From contig CAZTTG010000054.1 in NCBI GenBank assembly GCA_964615935.1, forward strand, positions 1 through 41,132: a stretch of DNA of 41,132 bases, written 5' to 3'. A model generated the notes under the pieces. The model made no database searches. It saw nothing but the letters and a program-made list of their open reading frames with translations, and was not told the DNA's origin. Origin of the DNA: CAZTTG01 sp964615935. GTDB lineage: Bacteria > Planctomycetota > UBA1135 > GCA-002686595. The number at the start of each line of letters is the position of its first letter. Positions within the stretch are counted from its first letter, which is position 1. Positions 35,463-41,132 of this stretch are shown piece after piece. Both the position numbers and the translations under genes were made by a program.

Positions 35463-36794
35463 TCAGTCCTTGGAGCTGCGATCGCGCTCGAGCTCGCGCT
35501 TCTCCTTCGCGGTGAGCTCGATGTATCCCTCGAGCAGGTCCTCCTGCTCCTCGATCTGCTCGAACTTGTGGCCCTTGCGGTACCACCAGCCGAACCACTG
35601 CTTGATGGCGCTCTGGCGGCGCTCTTCCGAGGTGCCGCCGGCCATGCCGAAGGCGGCCATGGGCTTGAAGCCGAAGAACTGGCCGGTGATCTCGCGCAGG
35701 GCCTGCACGATCATGTTGATCTGCATGGCCTGTGCTTCGGTCTCCAGCGGGATCTCGTAGAGGCCGGTGAGCAGCTTGGGAAGGGCCGGCTTGCCGATCT
35801 TCACCAGCTCCTGGCGGGCGTCGGACGCCTCGGTGGTCAGGCTCAGGTCGATGATCTTGGCGTACAGGCCGTCGATGCGCCGCCGCAGGTCCGCCGGGGT
35901 GTCCGGCAGGTGGGTGAGGGGGCACGGCTCGGCCTCGATCACGATCGAGCCGTCGCTCAGGGTCTTCTGCTCGTACTTCCGGCGCCGCGCGACGCGGTTC
36001 GCCTTGGCCTCCTCAGGGGAGATCCAGCGCTCCCAGGACCAGACCAGCCAGCGGTCGCGGTACTCGATCAGGCGCCACTCCATGGTGCGCACCTCGTGGA
36101 CCTCGGAGCCGATGCGGTCCACCTTCACGCGGACCACGGCCTCCTCGGGCGTCTCGGAGATGACCTGGCCTTCCCAGGGCTTCCACTTGTAGGGCGCGTA
36201 CTCCTCGTCGCCCTGGACCATGGCCGCCACGGTCTCGTCGACGAAGGTCAGGCGGGTGGCCTCGTCGAGGAGATGGAAGTCCTCGGGGCTCGTCGGGTCG
36301 GCCGCATCGACGGGGGGCGCGTCGGGCGGGCTGGCCTCGGGGCTGGCCGCATCGACGGGGGGCTGCTGGCCCTCCTGGCCCGCGGCCTCCCGGTTCTGCC
36401 TCCAGGCCCAGGTCCGGGCGGGGTCGATGAGGCTGGCCAGCCGGCCCTGATCGAAGTTCTGGGCGGCGGCGTAGACGGCGCGCACCGCCTTGACGGGCTT
36501 CGAGTTCCAGCCCGTCAGGTCGGTGTCGTCGCGCTTCACCACCTCCTCCGGCTCCTCCACGGGGACGACCGGCCCGGGCTTCTCCTGGTTCACGAAGTAG
36601 GCGATCAGGGCCAGGATGACGATCCCCCCGATGCCCAGGCTGATGACGAGGGGGCTGGGACCGGTGCTGGCGGGCGCCCTACCGGGGGGGAAGGCGCGGT
36701 ACACCCGGTTGCAGGAGGGGCATCGGACCTTGGCGCCCTCCTTGCTGTCGGGCAGCTTGGCCCGCTCGTGGCAGGTGGGACACTCGATGATCAT
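35463..36794 (-). CDS. Zinc-ribbon, single-TM protein with C-terminal helical domain
   Basis: The product has 443 aa. The zinc ribbon MIIECPTCHERAKLP / VRCPSCNRVYRA (Cys5, 8, 25, 28) is of the MJ0042/FYDLN type. One TM helix follows (about 48-68, PLVISLGIGGIVILALIAYF). The exported part has a Pro/Ala/Asp linker (ASPEASPPDAPPVDAADPT), a beta-rich middle (ETPEEAVVRVKVDRIGSEVH, RTMEWRLIEYRDRWLVWSWE) and a helical C-terminus (RQELVKIGKPALPKLLTGLY, AIKQWFGWWYRKGHKFE) that matches the neighbour at 34137. The ATG at 36794 is chosen because the zinc ribbon follows directly; no clear Shine-Dalgarno is seen. Both genes are on the same strand, 51 bases apart, probably one operon. Function is unknown; an envelope-sensing role is only a guess. 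Confidence 0.84.
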   Translation of the reverse strand: MIIECPTCHERAKLPDSKEGAKVRCPSCNRVYRAFPPGRAPASTGPSPLVISLGIGGIVILALIAYFVNQEKPGPVVPVEEPEEVVKRDDTDLTGWNSKPVKAVRAVYAAAQNFDQGRLASLIDPARTWAWRQNREAAGQEGQQPPVDAASPEASPPDAPPVDAADPTSPEDFHLLDEATRLTFVDETVAAMVQGDEEYAPYKWKPWEGQVISETPEEAVVRVKVDRIGSEVHEVRTMEWRLIEYRDRWLVWSWERWISPEEAKANRVARRRKYEQKTLSDGSIVIEAEPCPLTHLPDTPADLRRRIDGLYAKIIDLSLTTEASDARQELVKIGKPALPKLLTGLYEIPLETEAQAMQINMIVQALREITGQFFGFKPMAAFGMAGGTSEERRQSAIKQWFGWWYRKGHKFEQIEEQEDLLEGYIELTAKEKRELERDRSSKD

Positions 36795-37122
36795 GAGTCG
36801 GATCGGGGTCGGGGTGGGGAAGGAGGGGGAGGCCGCTGCGGCGCAGGGTCCGCGCCGGCGGTCCACATCCCCGGCTACCCGCATGCGAATCGGATTGGTA
36901 CCGAGGTTGCCCCCACGATCGGGGGGACGACCTCGCTCGGAGGGCGCATCTCCAGTCCTGGGCACAAGATACGGCGGGGGGGCGGGCAGTGCAAGGCGGG
37001 CCGCCACCGGTCCCGAACGGGGGTGCCGGGCCGGCCCCGGGGGCCCGCGCCCGGCCCCTCGGCCCGCGCCTCCCGGCGCGGCTCGGCCCGGCGCCGCCCC
37101 GCGGTTCGGTAGGATCGGCGCC
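36795..37122. other. 328-base divergent intergenic region upstream of uvrB
   Basis: It should carry promoters for the zinc-ribbon operon (minus) and uvrB (plus). A small inverted repeat CCCCC-ACGATC-GGGGG lies near 36912-36927. I found no recognisable LexA-type operator and no good sigma-70 promoter. The half nearest uvrB is almost pure G and C. Confidence 0.35.
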
Positions 37123-39165
37123 GTGGAGACACCGCCCACGCAGGAGAGCGGGGAGGACCGCTTCGAGCTGGTCTTCCCCCACCGGCCCACGGGGGACCAG
37201 CCCGGGGCCATCCGGGCCCTGGCGGGGGGGCTGGAGGCCGGCCGGGAGCGCCAGACCCTCCTGGGGATCACCGGATCGGGCAAGACCTACACCATGGCCG
37301 CGGTGATCGAGCGCGCCAACCGGCCGGCGCTGGTGCTCTCGCCCAACAAGACCCTGGCGGCCCAGCTCTTCGCCGAGTTCCGCGAGCTCTTCCCGCGCAA
37401 CGCGGTGGAGTACTTCGTCAGCTACTACGACTACTACCAGCCCGAGGCCTACGTCCCCTCCACGGACACCTTCATCGAGAAGGACGCCAGCCGCAACGAG
37501 AACATCGAGCGGCTGCGCAACTCGGCCACCCGCTCGCTGCTCGAGCGCCGCGACGTGATCATCGTGGCCTCGGTGTCCTGCATCTACGGCCTGGGCTCGC
37601 CCGACAGCTACGCCGAGATGGCCCTGCCCCTGAGGGTGGGGGGGGCGATCGAGCGCGAGGACCTCCTGCGCCGCCTGACGCAGATGCAGTACGCGCGCAA
37701 CAACATGGACTTCCGGCGCGGCACCTTCCGCGCCCGGGGGGACGTGATCGAGGTCTTCCCAGCCTACGAGGACGAGCGCGTGGTGCGGGTGGAGCTCTTC
37801 GGGGACGAGATCGAGGCCCTGGTCGAGGTCGACCCCCTGCGGGGCGAGATCCTGCGCGACCTGCGGGAGGTCACCGTCTACCCCGCGGGTCACTACGTCA
37901 CCCCGGCCGAGCGCGTGCTGCGGGCCTGCGAGACCATCGAGGTCGAGCTGGGGGAGCGGCTCGCCGAGCTCCGCCGGGCGGACAAGCTGCTGGAGGCCCA
38001 GCGCCTGGAGCAGCGCACCCTCCACGACCTGGAGATGCTGCGCGAGGTGGGGGTGTGCAACGGCATCGAGAACTACTCGCGCCACATCGACGGGCGCCGT
38101 CCGGGGGAGCCGCCCTTCACCCTGCTGAACTACTTCCCCGAGGACTGGCTCATCTTCGTGGACGAGAGCCACGTGTCGGTGCCCCAGCTGGGGGGCATGT
38201 ACCGCGGCGACCGCTCGCGCAAGCAGACCCTGGTCGAGCACGGCTTCCGCCTGCCCAGCGCCCTCGACAACCGGCCCCTGCGCTTCGAGGAGTGGGAGGG
38301 TCTGGTGAACCAGGTGGTCTTCGTGTCGGCCACCCCCGGCGACTTCGAGCTGAAGGGATCCGGCGACGCGGTGGCGGAGCAGATCGTGCGCCCCACGGGC
38401 CTGCTCGATCCGGCGGTGGAGGTGCGGCCGGCGCGCACCCAGGTGGACGACCTGCTGGCCGAGATCCGCACCACGGTTGCGGCCGGCTGGAGGGTGCTGG
38501 TGACCACCTTGACCAAGCGCTCGGCCGAGGAGCTGACCACCTACTACGCCGAGCTGGGCGTGCGGGTGCGCTACCTCCACTCGGAGGTCGACACCATCGA
38601 GCGCGCGGCCATCCTGCGCGACCTGCGCCGGGGCGAGTTCGACGCGCTGGTGGGCATCAACCTGCTGCGGGAGGGCCTGGACCTGCCCGAGGTGGCCCTG
38701 GTGGCGGTGCTGGACGCCGACAAGGAGGGCTTCCTGCGCTCGGCCACCTCGCTGATCCAGACCTGCGGTCGCGCGGCGCGCAACGTCGAGGGTCGCGTGC
38801 TGCTCTACGCCGACCGGCGGACCGACTCCATCGCCCGGACCTGCGCCGAGGTGGAGCGCCGCCGCGAGCTGCAGGCGGCCCACAACCAGCGGGAGGGGAT
38901 CGTGCCCCGCACGATCATCAAGCCCATCCGGGACTCGATCGAGGCCCTGGGGGAGCGGGACTACGTCGAGGTGGCCGGCCCCGATCCCCGCGCCGGCCGG
39001 GTCGCCGAGGACCCCGCGCAGGGCTGGGGCGACGAGCGCCTGCGCGGCGAGCTGGCCCGCCTGCGGGAGGACATGCTGCGGGCCGCCGGCGAGCTGCGCT
39101 TCGAGGACGCCGCGGCGCTGCGGGACCGGGTGCGGGAGCTGGAGGGGATCGAGCTCGCGCGCTGA
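37123..39165 (+). CDS. uvrB: Excinuclease ABC subunit B
   Basis: UvrB is the damage-verifying helicase-like subunit of nucleotide-excision repair; it receives the lesion from UvrA and recruits UvrC. The product has 680 aa. Walker A is GITGSGKT (48-55). The DNA-clamping beta-hairpin is YYDYYQPEAYVPSTDTF. Then come SVSCIYGLGSP, the DEAD-type DESH box in WLIFVDESHVSVPQLGGMY, FVSATP, the helicase motifs LREGLDLPEVALVAVLDADK and QTCGRAARN, and the C-terminal UVR motif for UvrC contact (ELRFEDAAALRDRVRELE). GTG at 37123 has AGGA nine bases upstream, and the conserved domain begins soon after. The frame upstream is GC shadow. Confidence 0.97.
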   Translation: METPPTQESGEDRFELVFPHRPTGDQPGAIRALAGGLEAGRERQTLLGITGSGKTYTMAAVIERANRPALVLSPNKTLAAQLFAEFRELFPRNAVEYFVSYYDYYQPEAYVPSTDTFIEKDASRNENIERLRNSATRSLLERRDVIIVASVSCIYGLGSPDSYAEMALPLRVGGAIEREDLLRRLTQMQYARNNMDFRRGTFRARGDVIEVFPAYEDERVVRVELFGDEIEALVEVDPLRGEILRDLREVTVYPAGHYVTPAERVLRACETIEVELGERLAELRRADKLLEAQRLEQRTLHDLEMLREVGVCNGIENYSRHIDGRRPGEPPFTLLNYFPEDWLIFVDESHVSVPQLGGMYRGDRSRKQTLVEHGFRLPSALDNRPLRFEEWEGLVNQVVFVSATPGDFELKGSGDAVAEQIVRPTGLLDPAVEVRPARTQVDDLLAEIRTTVAAGWRVLVTTLTKRSAEELTTYYAELGVRVRYLHSEVDTIERAAILRDLRRGEFDALVGINLLREGLDLPEVALVAVLDADKEGFLRSATSLIQTCGRAARNVEGRVLLYADRRTDSIARTCAEVERRRELQAAHNQREGIVPRTIIKPIRDSIEALGERDYVEVAGPDPRAGRVAEDPAQGWGDERLRGELARLREDMLRAAGELRFEDAAALRDRVRELEGIELAR

Positions 39166-39182
39166 GGCATGGTGCAGCACCA

Positions 39183-39204
39183 GGAACCGGCGCTGGCCGG
39201 TTCC
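39183..39204 (+). terminator. Perfect 9-bp stem-loop between uvrB and uvrC
   Basis: GGAACCGGC (39183-39191) pairs perfectly with GCCGGTTCC (39196-39204) around loop GCTG. It lies 17 bases after the uvrB stop. No U-tract follows, so it may be a terminator, an attenuator or a processing site between two genes that work together. Confidence 0.45.
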
Positions 39205-39256
39205 CCGGCCGCCCCCCGCGTCCGATACTGAGCGGGGCGGTCCGGCCGCCCGCGTC

Positions 39257-41059
39257 ATGCCCGAACCCAGGTGGTCCCTCGAAGGCGTCCCCGAAAAGCC
39301 CGGCGTCTACCTCTTCCGCGACGGGGAGGGGAGGGTCCTGTACGTGGGCAAGTCGCTCAGCCTGAAGGGCCGGCTGCGGGCCTACCGCCGGCCGGGGGGG
39401 GACGGGCGGCTCCTGGTGGGCTTCCTGGAGCGGGACGCGGTGGCGGTGGAGACCATCGTCACGCGGACCGAGCAGGAGGCCCTCCTGCTGGAGGACGCGC
39501 TGATCAAGCAGCACAAGCCTCCGCACAACGTCCGCCTCAAGGACGACAAGTCCTTCCTGATGTTGAAGCTGGACGCGGGCCGGCCCTTCCCGCGGCTGGA
39601 GTTCGTTCGGGCCCGCAACCCGGGCCGGGGGGGGCGCCTCTTCGGGCCCTTCGCCAGCACCGGGGCGGCGCGCCGCACCCTCTCGGACCTGCACCGGGTG
39701 GTGCCCTTGAGGGACTGCCCCGACTCGGTCTTCCGCAATCGATCGCGGCCCTGCATCAAGCACCAGATCGAGCTCTGCAGCGCGCCCTGCGTGGGCCGGA
39801 TCGGCGAGGAGGACTATGCCGCTCTGGTCGAGCGGGCTGTGCGCATCCTCTCGGGCGACGCGCGGGAGCTGGAGGCCGAGCTCGAGGGGCGCATGCGCGA
39901 GGCCGCCGGGGGGCTGGAGTACGAGCGCGCCGCGCGCTGGCGCGATCGCCTGCGGGCCCTGCGCCGCACGCTCGAGCGGCAGGGGGTGCAGACGCGCGAT
40001 CGGGTGGACCGCGACGTCCTGGCCCTGGCGCGCAGCGGGCGGCACGCGGTCGTGCACCGCCTGGCCTACCGCGAGGGGCGGCTCTCCGAGAGCCGCACGC
40101 ACCTGTTCCGCTCGGAGCTCCCCGAGCCGGAGCTGATGCACAGCGTGCTGACCGCGCTGTACGGCGGCGGCCGGCGCCCGGTCCCCAAGGAGATCGTCTT
40201 GCCCTGTCCCCCGGCGGAGGGGGATCTCCTGACGTCGGTCCTGGGAAAGGGGGTGCGGCTCACGGTGCCGGCCGGCGGCGAGCGCCAGCGCATGTTGCAC
40301 GTCGCCGGCGAGAACGCCCGCGCGGCGCTGAGTCGTCGCGACCGCGAGGCGGCGCAGGAGCGCGAGGCTCTGGAGCAGTTGGCCTCCCTGATCGACCTCC
40401 CCTCGCCCCCCGAGCTGATCGACGGCTTCGACGTCTCCACCTTCCAGGGCGGTGATACGGTGGCCAGCCGGGTGCGATTCCGCGGCGGGCACCCCGATCG
40501 TTCGGGCTACCGGCGCTATCGGGTGCGATCGGTGCGGGGCCAGGACGACTTCGCCTCCCTGCGCGAGGTCGTGGGCCGCAGCCTGCGCCGTTGCCTGAGG
40601 GAGGGCGAGCTACCCGACCTGCTCCTCATCGATGGCGGGGCTCAGCAGCTCGCATCGGCCATGGAGGCGCGCGAGGAGTCGGGCGCCTGGGAGGTCCCCA
40701 TGATCGGTCTGGCCAAGTCTCGCCCCCGCCGCGGCGGCCGTCCTGCCGCGGAGGAGCGCGTCTTCCTTCCGGGCGCGACGGGGCCGATCGAGCTTCCCCG
40801 TAACTCGGCCGTCCGGCACCTCCTGGAGCGCATCCGGGACGAGGCCCACCGCTTCGCGATCACCTACCATCGCCAGCGCCGCGGTCGAATCGCGAGCCGC
40901 CTCGACTCCATTCCGGGGATCGGCAACGAGCGCCGCAAGTCCCTCCTGCGCCGCTTCGGCAGCGCGGCCGGGGTGGCTCGCGCCAGCGTCGAGGAGATCG
41001 CCGCGGTGCCGGGTATCGGTATGCGGCTGGCGCGGACGGTGAGGGAGCATTTGGGGTAG
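39257..41059 (+). CDS. uvrC: Excinuclease ABC subunit C
   Basis: UvrC makes both incisions around UvrB-bound damage. The product has 600 aa. The N-terminal GIY-YIG nuclease runs from GVYLFRDGEGRVLYVGKS (Tyr18, Tyr29, then Arg39). A Cys-containing region (CIKHQIELCSAPCVG) is followed by a UVR motif (GGLEYERAARWRDRLRALR). The C-terminal RNase-H-like nuclease has Asp392, Asp459 (LLLIDGG) and His531 (RDEAHRFA), the expected triad. Two helix-hairpin-helix units end the protein (SIPGIGNERRKSLL, AVPGIGMRLARTV). Unusually, the normally conserved DISH motif reads DVST, so its His is Thr395, and an Arg/Gly-rich insert (SRPRRGGRPAAEE) separates the last two catalytic residues. It is 91 bases downstream of uvrB, probably co-transcribed. 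Confidence 0.96.
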   Translation: MPEPRWSLEGVPEKPGVYLFRDGEGRVLYVGKSLSLKGRLRAYRRPGGDGRLLVGFLERDAVAVETIVTRTEQEALLLEDALIKQHKPPHNVRLKDDKSFLMLKLDAGRPFPRLEFVRARNPGRGGRLFGPFASTGAARRTLSDLHRVVPLRDCPDSVFRNRSRPCIKHQIELCSAPCVGRIGEEDYAALVERAVRILSGDARELEAELEGRMREAAGGLEYERAARWRDRLRALRRTLERQGVQTRDRVDRDVLALARSGRHAVVHRLAYREGRLSESRTHLFRSELPEPELMHSVLTALYGGGRRPVPKEIVLPCPPAEGDLLTSVLGKGVRLTVPAGGERQRMLHVAGENARAALSRRDREAAQEREALEQLASLIDLPSPPELIDGFDVSTFQGGDTVASRVRFRGGHPDRSGYRRYRVRSVRGQDDFASLREVVGRSLRRCLREGELPDLLLIDGGAQQLASAMEAREESGAWEVPMIGLAKSRPRRGGRPAAEERVFLPGATGPIELPRNSAVRHLLERIRDEAHRFAITYHRQRRGRIASRLDSIPGIGNERRKSLLRRFGSAAGVARASVEEIAAVPGIGMRLARTVREHLG

Positions 41060-41132
41060 GGGGGGGTGCCCTCTGACCGGGCTTTCCGGGGCCCCGTTCG
41101 CGCGCGGGACCTCTGGACCGGCCCCCCGGCGC

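Noticed and set aside
36795..37122. A LexA operator before uvrB.
   Set aside because: No GAAC...GTTC or CTG...CAG palindrome of suitable spacing was found by eye.

Overview
The window looks like a chromosomal segment of a very GC-rich, Gram-negative-type bacterium, most probably an uncultured Planctomycetota. This is an inference from content. Secreted proteins share a conserved LCVAPPI[KR]RTPPQ C-terminal module, there is a two-domain 3-keto-disaccharide hydrolase-like (DUF1080) lipoprotein, and there are zinc-ribbon/transmembrane proteins of the kind found in that phylum. About 23 protein genes are supported, mostly with tight spacing and several 4-base stop/start overlaps (ATGA, GTGA). A run of exactly 100 N (34728-34827) marks a scaffold gap, so this is a draft assembly.

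Left part (1-5613). The end of an FG-GAP-repeat secreted protein converges on a large glycine-rich lipoprotein gene. A poorly coding stretch follows, with a Cys/His-rich zinc-ribbon ORF and a small charged ORF. It ends at a broken tRNA-Cys(GCA) whose 3' half is intact, including the encoded CCA. This part is visibly less GC-rich than the rest. The tRNA remnant is best read as the right attachment site of an integrated element lying to its left, with the intact tRNA-Cys predicted off the left edge.

Middle (5724-14178). This holds the two-domain DUF1080 lipoprotein; a secreted anchor-type protein followed by two perfect hairpins; a GT4 glycosyltransferase converging on a translationally coupled pair (alpha/alpha-toroid protein and WecB-type UDP-GlcNAc 2-epimerase) that suggests surface polysaccharide work; and a secreted HEAT-like protein.

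Glucan and stress block (14341-30394, mainly minus strand). A tandem universal stress protein is coupled by a GTGA overlap to a giant (about 2,850 aa) NdvB/ChvB-type cyclic beta-1,2-glucan synthase. After a small unknown gene comes a three-gene operon: hsp20, lon (with a histone-H1-like basic N-terminal tail) and a secreted serine esterase, with 8-base gaps.

Right part (30560-41059). On the plus strand lie an AlkA-type DNA glycosylase, a membrane protein, a NIL-domain protein and a lipoprotein gamma-glutamyltransferase. Two minus-strand zinc-ribbon/TM proteins, apparently paralogous, follow, one interrupted by the assembly gap. Divergent from them are uvrB and uvrC, so base-excision and nucleotide-excision repair genes both occur within 11 kb.
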